Positions 10,025 through 17,960 of a DNA stretch of 64,000 bases are shown here, piece after piece (position 1 is the first letter of the stretch; every line of letters begins with the position of its first letter). Location of the stretch: positions 8,294 through 72,293 of the forward strand of contig NZ_KB902474.1 of assembly GCF_000379525.1 (NCBI RefSeq), given 5' to 3'. Below the pieces are notes generated by a model. It saw only the letters and a list, made by a program, of their open reading frames with translations. It was not told where the DNA came from and ran no database searches. A program made the translations under genes and the position numbers. Source of the stretch: Lamprocystis purpurea DSM 4197. Lineage in GTDB: Bacteria; Pseudomonadota; Gammaproteobacteria; Chromatiales; Chromatiaceae.

Positions 10025-10915
10025 ATGGCCATGGTTGAATCGCAATCCGTCATCTACCGCAAGCTGGCGGCGCATGTTTTTCTGTGGTTCTTTCTTGCCC
10101 TGATCATCTTCCCGCTGTTGATGGTCATTGCCATCTCATTCCGCACCGGGAATTTCGCGGTCGGCGACATCATCCCCAGCAATCCCACCCTGGATCACTG
10201 GCGGCTCGCGCTGGGCATGTCCATCATTGATGAGTCCGGGCGGACCATCCCACCGCCTTTTCCGGTGCTGCTGTGGCTGTGGAATTCGGTCAAGGTGGCC
10301 GTCATCTCGGCGATCCTGATCGTTGCACTCTCCACCACCTGTGCTTACGCGTTCGCCCGGCTGCGCTTTTCGGGGCGCAGCCTGTTACTCAAGGCAATGC
10401 TGATCTTCCAGATGTTCCCGGCGGTCCTGGCGCTGGTGGCCTATTACGCCTTGTTCAGCCGGATCACCGAGTATTTTCCGCCGCTGGGGCTCAATACCCA
10501 CCCCGGGCTGATCTTTGCATATCTCGGCGGTATTGCCCTGCACGTCTGGACCATCAAGGGCTATTTCGAGACCATCGACAAGTCATTGGAGGAATCCGCC
10601 ATGCTCGACGGCGCCTCACCCTGGCAGGCCTTCCGGCTGATCCTGCTGCCGCTTTCGGTGCCGATCCTGGCGGTGGTCTTCATCCTGGCTTTCATTACCG
10701 CCATTACCGAATACCCGGTGGCCTCCATTCTACTCCAGGACGAGGCCAAGCTGACGCTGGCGGTGGGTTCACAATACTATCTGAATCCACAGGAATACAA
10801 ATGGGGCGACTTCGCCGCCGCCGCCGTCATGTCGGGTCTGCCGATCACCCTGGTGTTCTTGCTCGCTCAGCGCTGGCTGGTGGGCGGCCTGACCGCCGGT
10901 GGGGTCAAGGGCTAA
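10025..10915 (+). CDS. malG: Maltose/maltodextrin ABC transporter permease MalG
   Basis: A 296-residue inner-membrane permease, exactly the length of E. coli MalG. Six hydrophobic helices are visible, the first at residues 16-40. The EAA motif [20 protein letters not shown] is near residues 190-209, followed by [16 protein letters not shown]. The C-terminal stretch [26 protein letters not shown] matches the MalG tail that reaches into the binding-protein interface. An aagggga ribosome site precedes the ATG. The 43-bp gap from malF indicates the same transcript. Confidence 0.96.
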   Translation: MAMVESQSVIYRKLAAHVFLWFFLALIIFPLLMVIAISFRTGNFAVGDIIPSNPTLDHWRLALGMSIIDESGRTIPPPFPVLLWLWNSVKVAVISAILIVALSTTCAYAFARLRFSGRSLLLKAMLIFQMFPAVLALVAYYALFSRITEYFPPLGLNTHPGLIFAYLGGIALHVWTIKGYFETIDKSLEESAMLDGASPWQAFRLILLPLSVPILAVVFILAFITAITEYPVASILLQDEAKLTLAVGSQYYLNPQEYKWGDFAAAAVMSGLPITLVFLLAQRWLVGGLTAGGVKG

Positions 10916-10930
10916 TACGAGGCGTTGGCC

Positions 10931-10962
10931 GGGTGGACTGCGCTGCGCTTGTCCACCCTACG
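10931..10962. repeat. Palindromic element (gtggac family) between malG and malK
   Basis: gggtggac at 10931-10938 and gtccaccc at 10951-10958 flank a tgcgctgcgctt core. This is a short member of the family also seen at 1877-1936 and 15716-15794. Confidence 0.7.
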
Positions 10963-10995
10963 ATCTCGCGTGGTTGGAACCATGACCAAGGCCAC

Positions 10996-11019
10996 TGTGA
11001 CAGAAATCACTTTTATAAT
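10996..11019 (+). promoter_or_regulatory. Candidate malK promoter with a CRP-like box
   Basis: A perfect TATAAT at 11014-11019 lies 35 bp before the malK ATG. Directly upstream is TGTGA-CAGAAA-TCACT (10996-11011), matching nine of ten bases of the CRP half-sites TGTGA-N6-TCACA. No good -35 hexamer is present. The box is centred about 22 bp upstream of the expected start site, too close for ordinary class II activation, so it could equally be an operator for repression. Confidence 0.45.
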
Positions 11020-11054
11020 CCGTTGCCAAAACGCCCCCCAGGAGCTTGGAAGAG

Positions 11055-12194
11055 ATGGCTGACGTCAAGATCGATCACCTGGTCAAGAACTACAACCCCG
11101 GTGTCGCGCGCGATGTGCTGCGCGATATCAACCTGGACATCAAAGAGGGTGAGTTCGTGGTCTTCGTCGGCCCTTCGGGCTGCGGTAAGTCCACCTTGCT
11201 GCGGGCCATCGCCGGGCTCGACGACATCACCTCCGGCGACCTCTACATCGGCGGCAAACGGATGAATGACGTGCCGCCGGTCAATCGCGGCGTCGGCATG
11301 GTGTTCCAATCCTATGCGCTCTACCCGCACATGACGGTGCGTGAGAATCTCGCCTTCGGACTCAAGATCAAGAAAATCGACAAGGCCATCGCGAAGGAGC
11401 GGGTGGCTCAGGCCTCGGCGATGCTGGGTCTGGACAGCTTCCTGGAGCGTAAGCCCAAGGCGCTCTCCGGTGGTCAACGCCAGCGGGTCGCGATCGGCCG
11501 CGCCCTGGTCCAGCACCCCGACGTCTTCCTACTCGACGAACCGCTGTCCAATCTCGACGCCGCCCTGCGGGTGAAGACCCGGATCGAATTGGCTCGGATG
11601 CACCAGGAGCGCGGATCCACCACCATCTATGTAACCCACGATCAGGTCGAGGCCATGACGCTGGCCAACAAGATCGTCGTCCTGAGTCCGCTCACCGACG
11701 ATGGCGCGGCCAGCAACCTGGAGCAGTTCGGCCCGCCGCTGGACCTCTATCATGCGCCGGCCAATCGCTTTGTCGCCGGCTTCATCGGTTCGCCCAAAAT
11801 GAACTTCCTGGACGGCATGATCGAGGAAGCCGGCGAACAGCGGACCCGCATCAAGCTCGACACCGGAATCAGCCTGACCGCATCGGTCGACAGCAGCCGG
11901 GGCCGGGCGGGAGACAAAGTCGAGGTCGGCATCCGGCCCGAGCACACGGTCATGCTCGACGACCCGCGTGCCGACAATCGGGTCACCGGTACCGTTCAGG
12001 TGGCCGAACATCTGGGCGCCGAGACCTTCGTCTACCTGGAAGTGGGCGGCAAGGACTTCACGGTCAAGGTGCGCCCGGAAACCCCCGCCGCGCCGCAGAG
12101 CCAGTTCGACATCGGTGTGCCGGCCGACGCCTGCTACCTTTTCGATGCCAAGGGGCAGGCATTTCCGCGCACGGCGCGGTTCAGCCGAACCTGA
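11055..12194 (+). CDS. malK: Maltose/maltodextrin ABC transporter ATP-binding protein
   Basis: A 379-residue ATPase of the MalK/UgpC (CUT1) family. Walker A GPSGCGKST (about residues 36-44), Q-loop VFQSYALYPHMTV, signature LSGGQRQRVAIGRA, Walker B VFLLDEPLSNLD and switch His in YVTHDQVEAM are all intact. The C-terminal ~140 residues form the regulatory MOP/TOBE-type domain (FIGSPKMNFLDG, VGIRPEHT) that in enterics binds MalT and EIIA-Glc. I place the start at ATG 11055, with AGGAG about 10 bp upstream; a TTG three codons earlier is possible. It completes MalFGK2. The separation from malG and the TATAAT box suggest it may also have its own promoter. Confidence 0.96.
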   Translation: MADVKIDHLVKNYNPGVARDVLRDINLDIKEGEFVVFVGPSGCGKSTLLRAIAGLDDITSGDLYIGGKRMNDVPPVNRGVGMVFQSYALYPHMTVRENLAFGLKIKKIDKAIAKERVAQASAMLGLDSFLERKPKALSGGQRQRVAIGRALVQHPDVFLLDEPLSNLDAALRVKTRIELARMHQERGSTTIYVTHDQVEAMTLANKIVVLSPLTDDGAASNLEQFGPPLDLYHAPANRFVAGFIGSPKMNFLDGMIEEAGEQRTRIKLDTGISLTASVDSSRGRAGDKVEVGIRPEHTVMLDDPRADNRVTGTVQVAEHLGAETFVYLEVGGKDFTVKVRPETPAAPQSQFDIGVPADACYLFDAKGQAFPRTARFSRT

Positions 12195-12198
12195 AGAG

Positions 12199-12292
12199 AA
12201 GTATGAAGTATGAAGTATGAAGTATGAAGCGTCTGCTTGATGATGGCCCAAGTCAAGGGGGCTTTTCATAATTCATACTTCATACTTCATAA
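12199..12292. repeat. Heptamer direct repeats with an inverted partner downstream of malK
   Basis: Four copies of aagtatg lie head to tail at 12199-12226. The complementary series (attcatacttcatacttcat) lies at 12272-12290. Pairing the two gives an AT-rich stem of about 18 bp after the malK stop. It could end or stabilise the mal transcript. It is AT-rich in a GC-rich setting and looks like an inserted simple repeat. Confidence 0.8.
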
Positions 12293-12364
12293 TGCAATCA
12301 ATCCGTTGGCATTGCGCTTCCCCGTCCCAACCTCGCGGAGAAAATCAACGCGAGTTACCGCACC

Positions 12365-12802
12365 ATGGAAAACCGACCATTGCCGACCGAGATCAACCTC
12401 CACCAGCAGTCACGGGTGCTCGAGCTCACCTATGACGACGGCGCCCGGTTCAGTCTGCCGTGCGAGTATCTGCGCGTTCTGTCGCCCTCAGCCGAGGTCC
12501 GCGGGCACTCGCCCGCGACCGCCAAGCTACAGGTCGGCAAGGAACAGGTCGGCATTACCGACCTGGAGCAGATCGGCAGCTATGCCCTGAAGATTCACTT
12601 CGACGACGGGCATCGGTCAGGCCTCTACGACTGGCAGTACCTTTACAAGCTCGGCCGCGCCTGGCAGCCGCTCTGGTTCGATTATCTCGAGCGACTCGCC
12701 GCCGCCGGTCACCAGCGCCAGGGGCCTGACCCCTTCGAGGTGCTCAAAGCGCGCGGGGAGGCCCCGTCGCGACTGCCGGAACCGGAGTCGGCGACGGCAT
12801 GA
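12365..12802 (+). CDS. DUF971 / gamma-butyrobetaine hydroxylase-like N-terminal domain protein
   Basis: A 145-residue protein consisting of the GBBH-like N-terminal (DUF971) fold alone. The motifs LPTEINLHQQSRVLELTYDDG (written here as a continuous N-terminal run), LPCEYLRVLSPSAEVRGH and YALKIHFDDGH-SGLYDWQYL are diagnostic; the CE and H residues correspond to the metal-binding positions of the domain in hydroxylases. The domain occurs alone in bacteria and fused to Mrp-type Fe-S carriers elsewhere, so a link to iron or Fe-S handling is possible but unproven. The C-terminal ~30 residues are disordered. Its stop overlaps the SagB-like gene by 4 bp, so the two are translationally coupled. Confidence 0.88.
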   Translation: MENRPLPTEINLHQQSRVLELTYDDGARFSLPCEYLRVLSPSAEVRGHSPATAKLQVGKEQVGITDLEQIGSYALKIHFDDGHRSGLYDWQYLYKLGRAWQPLWFDYLERLAAAGHQRQGPDPFEVLKARGEAPSRLPEPESATA

Positions 12803-14406
12803 CCGCCCTGGAACTGGTCTACGCCTACCATCAGCAAAGCAAACATCACCTCAACGGCTATGCGCCTGGTCCGGGCGGCTTGGACTGGGCGAATCAGCCG
12901 GACCCGTTTCGGGTCTTCACGGGAGCACCGGGGATCGATCTGCGGCTGGCGGCCGATGCCGAGACGGCGCTGTTCTCAGGGATTCGCGGCGGGGAGCGGC
13001 CGCATCCGGCGCCGGTGGATCTGGCGCATCTGGCGGTGTTGTTGGAGCTGTCGTTCGGACTCTCGGCCTGGAAGTCCTATGGCGATGCCCGATGGGCACT
13101 GCGCTGCAATCCATCCAGCGGGAATCTGCACCCGACCGAGTGTTATCTGATCACCGACGCCCGGGCGGGTCTCGCCGGCGGGATCTACCACTATGTCAGT
13201 CGGGATCACCGGCTGGAGCAACGTGCGCTCGACCTTGAGACAGCGGCGGCGGGGCCGCCAACCGCGGGCCTGGTGCTGGCGCTCAGCAGCATTTACTGGC
13301 GCGAGGCCTGGAAATACGGCCTGCGCGCCTTCCGCTACTGTCAGCACGATCTCGGCCACGCCATCGCGGCGGTCGCCTATGCCGCCGCGGTTCTGGGCTG
13401 GCAGGTGACGCGGCTGCCCTGGGGCGATGCGGTGCTGGCCGGGCTGCTGGGGCTCGACCGAGCCGATGAGTTTCCGCCCGGTCACCAAGAGGCCGCGGAT
13501 GTGGCACTCTGGGTCGGCCCCGCGGTCCCGCCGGCGGCCGAACTCACGCGACTGCGCCAGCAACCGCGGCGTTTCCAGGGTAGGGCGAACCTGTTGAGTC
13601 GGGACTACCGGCACTGGTCGGGAATCGCCACCGTGCATGAGGCCGCTGAGCGCCCGGAGGCGGCACTCCCTGTCGCCACGCAACACCCGAGCCTCCCGCC
13701 GCCGGCGGCGAACCCCTGCACACTCACCGCCGCCGATTTGATCCGCCAGCGCCGCAGTGCTCAGGAATTCGACGGGGCGACGCCGCTGTCGGCGCAGCGC
13801 TGGTTCGCCATGCTGGACGCGCTCTTGCCGCGCGCCGGGGTGCCGCCCCTGGACGCCTGGAACGGGCCGCCCCGCGTCCATCTGGCCCTGTTCGTCCACC
13901 GGGTGGAGGGGATTGCCCCCGGGCTCTATTGCCTGGCACGCGACCCCGCGGCCATCCACGCGCTACGGTCCGGCCTGGGGAAAGCCTGGCGCTGGGAGCC
14001 CCTTGAAGCCGCACCCGCCCACCTACCCCTGTTCTGCCTGGTCCAAGGCGACGCCCGCGCGGCGGCACGCCAGCTCGCTTGTCATCAGGACATTGCCGCC
14101 GACAGCGCCTTTGCGGTCGGGATGCTGGCGGACTTCGATGCAGCGCTCGCGGATGGACCCTGGCACTATCGGGAACTCTTCTGGGAGTGCGGCCTGATCG
14201 GTCAGATCCTCTATCTGGAGGCGGAGGCGGCGGGGCTGCGTGGGACCGGCATCGGCTGCTTCTTCGACGACGCCGTGCACGATCTGCTGGGAATTGCGGA
14301 CACCCGGTGGCAATCGCTTTACCATTTCACCGTGGGCGGTCCGCTGGAAGACCAGCGGTTACAGACCGAGCCGCCCTATGCTCATCTGGAGACGCGAGCG
14401 TCATGA
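12799..14406 (+). CDS. SagB/ThcOx family dehydrogenase (two nitroreductase-like domains)
   Basis: A 535-residue protein with two FMN-nitroreductase-like halves. The first half (about residues 60-250) has SFGLSAWKSYGDARWALRC, NPSSGNLHPTECYL and GLRAFRYCQHDLGHAI. The second (about 310-520) starts LIRQRRSAQEFDG and has ECGLIGQILYLEAEAAGLRGTG (broken here: GLIGQILYLEAEAAGL, GTGIGCFFDD). Family members oxidise azolines to azoles in RiPP biosynthesis or act as stand-alone oxidoreductases. No precursor peptide, YcaO or TOMM cyclase gene is nearby, so an azole-forming role is not supported. It is coupled by 4-bp overlaps to DUF971 upstream and to the sugar dehydrogenase downstream. Cytoplasmic location is expected. 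Confidence 0.88.
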   Translation: MTALELVYAYHQQSKHHLNGYAPGPGGLDWANQPDPFRVFTGAPGIDLRLAADAETALFSGIRGGERPHPAPVDLAHLAVLLELSFGLSAWKSYGDARWALRCNPSSGNLHPTECYLITDARAGLAGGIYHYVSRDHRLEQRALDLETAAAGPPTAGLVLALSSIYWREAWKYGLRAFRYCQHDLGHAIAAVAYAAAVLGWQVTRLPWGDAVLAGLLGLDRADEFPPGHQEAADVALWVGPAVPPAAELTRLRQQPRRFQGRANLLSRDYRHWSGIATVHEAAERPEAALPVATQHPSLPPPAANPCTLTAADLIRQRRSAQEFDGATPLSAQRWFAMLDALLPRAGVPPLDAWNGPPRVHLALFVHRVEGIAPGLYCLARDPAAIHALRSGLGKAWRWEPLEAAPAHLPLFCLVQGDARAAARQLACHQDIAADSAFAVGMLADFDAALADGPWHYRELFWECGLIGQILYLEAEAAGLRGTGIGCFFDDAVHDLLGIADTRWQSLYHFTVGGPLEDQRLQTEPPYAHLETRAS

Positions 14407-15578
14407 TCCGTTCGCCCATGTGCATCCGTGCGATCCTGGCTCCCCTGTTGCTGGCGTGGCTTCCGGTGGCCGGTTGTGCGCCGCCGGACGGACCGGCGCC
14501 GATCAGCGGCGATGTGCCGGAGGCCCGCGGCTGGCGCGCGGAGACCCTGGTCACCGGGCTCGAACACCCCTGGTCCATCGCCTGGTTGCCGGACGGCACG
14601 GCCCTGATCACCGAGCGGCCCGGGCGCCTGCGCCTCGTGCGTGACGGCCGGCTGGACCCCAAGTCCATCGCCGGGGTGCCGGAGGTCTTGGTCTATGGTC
14701 AGGGCGGTCTGCTCGATGTGGCACCGCACCCGCGCTTTGCCGAGAACCAACAGGTCTATCTCACCTTTGCCCAGGGCACCAAGGACGCCAACCGCACCGC
14801 GCTGGCACGGGGGCGCCTGCGCGCGGGCCGGCTGGAAGACCTGCAGGTCATTTTCCGCAACGCCGACACCAAGAACGACGGCCAACATTTCGGCTCGCGT
14901 TTGCTGTGGTTGCCCGACGGCTCCCTGCTGATGAGCATCGGCGACGGCGGCAATCCGCCGATCGCCCATGCCGGAGCGAACATCCGCGACCAGGCGCAAA
15001 ACCCGGGTACCCACTTCGGTAAGGTCGTGCGTCTGAGCGAGGACGGTCAGCCGCTTCCCGACAACCCCTTGGTGAACCGGACGGGCGACCGCCCCGAGAT
15101 CTGGACCCTGGGTCACCGCAACATCCAGGGCCTGACCCGCGACCCCCGCACCGGCCGGGTCTGGGCCACCGAGCACGGCGCCCGCGGCGGGGATGAACTC
15201 AACCTCCTGGTCGGCGGCGGCAACTACGGCTGGCCGGTGGTGACCTACAGCATGGAATACTGGGGACCCAAGATCGCGGACGACACCAGCGGGCCGGGGA
15301 TGGTCGATCCCCGGCTGGTCTGGGTTCCGTCGAAGGCCCCAAGTGGACTCGCTTTTTACAGCGGCGAGCGCCTGCCGGGCTGGCAGGGCGACCTGTTCAG
15401 CGGTGCATTGAAGTTCGGCCAAGTCCGCCGAATCGACCTGGACGGCGAGCGGGTGGCGGGCGAGGAGAAGCTCACCATCGGCGCCCGGGTGCGCGACGTG
15501 CGGCAGGGGCCCGACGGTTTCCTGTATGTCCTCACCGACGAGGCCAACGGACGCTTGCTGAGAATCGTCCCCGACTGA
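14403..15578 (+). CDS. PQQ-dependent sugar dehydrogenase-like lipoprotein (YliI/GDH-B type)
   Basis: A 391-residue six-bladed propeller of the soluble aldose sugar dehydrogenase family. A lipoprotein signal (ILAPLLLAWLPVAGC) predicts periplasmic membrane anchoring. Family motifs are GLEHPWSIAWLPDG (about residues 43-56), ALITERPGRLRLV, GQGGLLDVAPHPRFAENQQVYL (broken: GLLDVAPHPRF), SIGDGGNPP, GHRNIQGL and EHGARGGDELN, the last holding calcium- and PQQ-binding positions. It presumably oxidises aldoses to lactones and passes electrons to the respiratory chain; no PQQ biosynthesis gene is in the window. The ATG at 14403 overlaps the SagB-like stop by 4 bp. Confidence 0.9.
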   Translation: MIRSPMCIRAILAPLLLAWLPVAGCAPPDGPAPISGDVPEARGWRAETLVTGLEHPWSIAWLPDGTALITERPGRLRLVRDGRLDPKSIAGVPEVLVYGQGGLLDVAPHPRFAENQQVYLTFAQGTKDANRTALARGRLRAGRLEDLQVIFRNADTKNDGQHFGSRLLWLPDGSLLMSIGDGGNPPIAHAGANIRDQAQNPGTHFGKVVRLSEDGQPLPDNPLVNRTGDRPEIWTLGHRNIQGLTRDPRTGRVWATEHGARGGDELNLLVGGGNYGWPVVTYSMEYWGPKIADDTSGPGMVDPRLVWVPSKAPSGLAFYSGERLPGWQGDLFSGALKFGQVRRIDLDGERVAGEEKLTIGARVRDVRQGPDGFLYVLTDEANGRLLRIVPD

Positions 15579-15683
15579 GGGTCGCGACCGACCGGAATTG
15601 CATTTATGGAGCCTTGCGTTTAGGTTGCCGCCAGGCAGCACCGGATTGGGAAGGCTGCCCCTGCCGATCCGGACGCGCAGAAT

Positions 15684-15815
15684 GGCCTTGATCATGGTTC
15701 CGGCGACGCGGCATCGTAGGGTGGACAAGCGCAGCGCAGTCCACCAGCGGCGGCGCGGGATTCGGCGGACTGCGCTATCGCTTGTCCACCCTACAGCTGG
15801 GACGATGATCAAGGC
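15684..15815. repeat. Nested inverted repeat (gtagggtgga family)
   Basis: Inner arms gtagggtggacaagcg (15716-15731) and cgcttgtccaccctac (15779-15794) are perfectly complementary. Outside them, ggccttgatcat (15684-15695) is inverted as atgatcaaggcc (about 15804-15815). It is the longest member of the family also found at 1877 and 10931. Confidence 0.8.
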
Positions 15816-15834
15816 CCGCAAGATCAAACTGGAC

Positions 15835-15931
15835 GATATAGCGTTCGCACCTGATATCCGGACAGACTTTCGTGTAGGGGCGGGTTTAAAACCCGCCCCT
15901 ACGTCCGGTAATCACGTTCGAAGGCTATACC
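15835..15931 (+). repeat. Dispersed ~97-bp element, copy 1
   Basis: The core is a 29-bp near-perfect palindrome at 15874-15902 (gtaggggcgggttt and its complement). Conserved flanks run from gatatagcgttcgcacctga to cgttcgaaggctata. An inverted copy at 29391-29486 matches about nine bases in ten, and a diverged copy lies at 54905-55002. Confidence 0.85.
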
Positions 15932-15953
15932 ACCCTGGGGGACGCAACTCGCC

Positions 15954-17249
15954 ATGCGATTTTTTGACATCATTGCCGCCCTGCTCACGCTGTCCGCGTT
16001 GTTCAGTTGGTTCAACCACCGGTTTCTGAAACTGCCGACCGCGATCGGCCTGATGTTGATCGCGCTGCTGATCTCACTGACCCTGCTGCTGCCGATTCCG
16101 GGTAGCGACGGACTGGAGGAGGACGTGAAGCGGATGCTCGACAGCATCCCCTTCGACGAGGCCGTGCTACACGGCATGCTCGGCTTCATGCTCTTTGCCG
16201 GAGCGCTGCACGTCAAACTCTCCGATCTGGCGCAACACAAATGGGCCATCGCCTTGCTCGCGAGCGTCGGAGTGCTGATCTCGACCTTGCTGGTCGGCTT
16301 TGGCGCCTGGCTCCTGTTCCTTCTGCTGGGGCTTAAGGTTCCCCTGATCTACTGCATGGTGTTCGGCGCCCTGATCTCGCCGACCGACCCCATCGCGGTC
16401 CTCAGCATCCTGAAGCAGGCCGCGGCGCCGAAGAGCCTCGAAACCAAGATCACCGGTGAATCGCTGTTCAATGACGGTGCAGCCGTGGTGCTCTTCCTGG
16501 TACTGGTGCAAATCGCCGTCGGCGCCGAGCAGCTCCATCCGGGGCTTTTTCTGACTACCTTCCTGCAAGAATCCGTCGGCGGCTTCGCCTTGGGTCTGGT
16601 CAGCGGCGGTCTTGCGTATTACATGATGCGCAGTATCGACAACTATCAGGTCGAGGTACTGATCACCCTCGCGGTGGCAAGCGGCGCCTATGCGGTGGCC
16701 GAACACTGGCATGTCTCAGCGCCGATCACTGTCGTCATCGCCGGCCTGTTGATCGGCAACCTGGCCCGTGACGGAGTCTGGTCGGACCAGACGATGCGGC
16801 ATGTCGACAGTTTCTGGGAGCTGACCGACGAGATCCTGAACGCCGTGCTGTTCGTGCTGATCGGGCTCGAGGTGATGGTGCTGACCCTGACCGGATCGAT
16901 CCTGCTCGCCGGTCTGCTGGCCATCCCGCTAGTCCTGGTCGCCCGGGCAGTCAGTACCGGCCTACCGATGGCCTCCCTGACCCGGTTCCGCACCTTTGCC
17001 CCCGGTGTGGTCGCGATCCTGACCTGGGGCGGGCTGCGCGGCGGCATCTCGGTGGCGATGGCCCTGGCCTTGCCGCACGGCGAGATCCGCGACCTGTTGG
17101 TGTCGGTCACCTACATCGTGGTGGTCTTCTCGATCCTGGTGCAGGGCCTGACGCTGGGTCCGGTCATCCGTGCGATGGGGCGCCGGGCCGATCGGGAGTT
17201 TGCCGTGAGGGGTCTGGCGGGACCAGCCCCGGCCGCGCATCCGGACTGA
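15954..17249 (+). CDS. Cation:proton antiporter, CPA1 (NhaP-type)
   Basis: A 431-residue membrane protein with about 12 hydrophobic segments. Antiporter motifs include GALISPTDPIAVLSILKQ (about residues 138-155), with the conserved Asp of the ion site region, and GESLFNDGAAVVLF (about 167-180), where the ND pair is the cation-binding signature of CPA1 exchangers. LTWGGLRGGISVAMALALP (about 357-375) is also family-typical. It likely exchanges Na+ (or K+) for H+ across the inner membrane. ATG 15954 follows a gggggacg ribosome site. It stands alone between repeat-rich gaps. Confidence 0.9.
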   Translation: MRFFDIIAALLTLSALFSWFNHRFLKLPTAIGLMLIALLISLTLLLPIPGSDGLEEDVKRMLDSIPFDEAVLHGMLGFMLFAGALHVKLSDLAQHKWAIALLASVGVLISTLLVGFGAWLLFLLLGLKVPLIYCMVFGALISPTDPIAVLSILKQAAAPKSLETKITGESLFNDGAAVVLFLVLVQIAVGAEQLHPGLFLTTFLQESVGGFALGLVSGGLAYYMMRSIDNYQVEVLITLAVASGAYAVAEHWHVSAPITVVIAGLLIGNLARDGVWSDQTMRHVDSFWELTDEILNAVLFVLIGLEVMVLTLTGSILLAGLLAIPLVLVARAVSTGLPMASLTRFRTFAPGVVAILTWGGLRGGISVAMALALPHGEIRDLLVSVTYIVVVFSILVQGLTLGPVIRAMGRRADREFAVRGLAGPAPAAHPD

Positions 17250-17296
17250 TGCCCGCGCGATCAGCAACAGACCTGACCGCAAGATCCGTAGGGCTG

Positions 17297-17366
17297 TAGG
17301 GGCGACTTCAGTCGCCCCGCCACATCGGCGAATCCTTTCCCGGAAATCACCTAAGGCGATTTCCGA
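17297..17366. repeat. Palindrome pair (ggggcgact family)
   Basis: taggggcgactt-cagtcgcccc at 17297-17318 is a hairpin, followed at about 17340-17366 by cggaaatc-acctaaggc-gatttccg, a second one. The same two motifs are adjacent at 457-507. They lie downstream of the antiporter and could end its transcript. Confidence 0.7.
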
Positions 17367-17494
17367 CAATCTTGTTGACCCGATTCCGGGTCATGACCTC
17401 AGGCACTTGGAATCGCGGCTCAGCGACCTAACTCAGCCGACTCAGTTGTAACCGGACGAGTCTGACCCGTCCCCCCATTCAAGAGACTCCGACG

Positions 17495-17944
17495 ATGATC
17501 CTTCGCTTTCCCCTGAAACGCCAAGCCTTGGCCTTGTTCACCGGCCTGTTGCTGACCGCCTGCCTGTCCGAGGCCGGGCCGACCCTGACCGCCCCGGAGG
17601 CCAACGATCAGGCACGCACCGGTGCACTCACCCTGATCGACATCCGCACCCCCGAGGAATGGCGCCAAACCGGCGTCGCCGAGGGTGCGGTACGGATCGA
17701 AATGCGCAACCCCAAGGGGCCGGACGGCTTTGCCGAGGCCGTGCTCGCCGAGGTCAAGGGCGACCGCAATGCCCCCATCGCGCTCATCTGCCGCACCGGT
17801 AATCGCACCACCTATATGCAAAAAGAACTCGAGGCGCGCGGCTTTACCCATGTCTACAACATCAAGGAGGGCATGGTCGGCAGCGCCGCCGGACCCGGCT
17901 GGATCAAGCGCGGCTTGCCGGTACAGGCGTGCAAACAGTGTTGA
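17495..17944 (+). CDS. Rhodanese-like domain lipoprotein
   Basis: A 149-residue exported single-domain rhodanese. The start KRQALALFTGLLLTAC ends in a lipobox-like LTAC, so membrane anchoring in the periplasm is likely. The domain begins LTLIDIRTPEEWRQTGVAEGA, and the active-site loop is ICRTGNRT with the catalytic Cys followed by a six-residue loop. It would carry sulfane sulfur; in a sulfur-oxidising bacterium periplasmic sulfur transfer is plausible, but the substrate is unknown. It is followed closely by a Uma2 gene in the same direction. Confidence 0.9.
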   Translation: MILRFPLKRQALALFTGLLLTACLSEAGPTLTAPEANDQARTGALTLIDIRTPEEWRQTGVAEGAVRIEMRNPKGPDGFAEAVLAEVKGDRNAPIALICRTGNRTTYMQKELEARGFTHVYNIKEGMVGSAAGPGWIKRGLPVQACKQC

Positions 17945-17960
17945 CGTCGGCCGCCGCAAC

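Larger units (their letters stand above)
15579..15953. other. Intergenic region made largely of two palindromic elements
   Basis: The 375-bp gap between the sugar dehydrogenase and the antiporter holds a nested inverted repeat (15684-15815) and one copy of the dispersed ~97-bp element (15835-15931). Short open frames here come from the repeats. No gene is visible. Confidence 0.7.

Noticed and set aside
12799-14406. RiPP/azole biosynthesis cluster around the SagB-like gene
   Set aside because: No precursor peptide, cyclodehydratase or exporter gene is adjacent.
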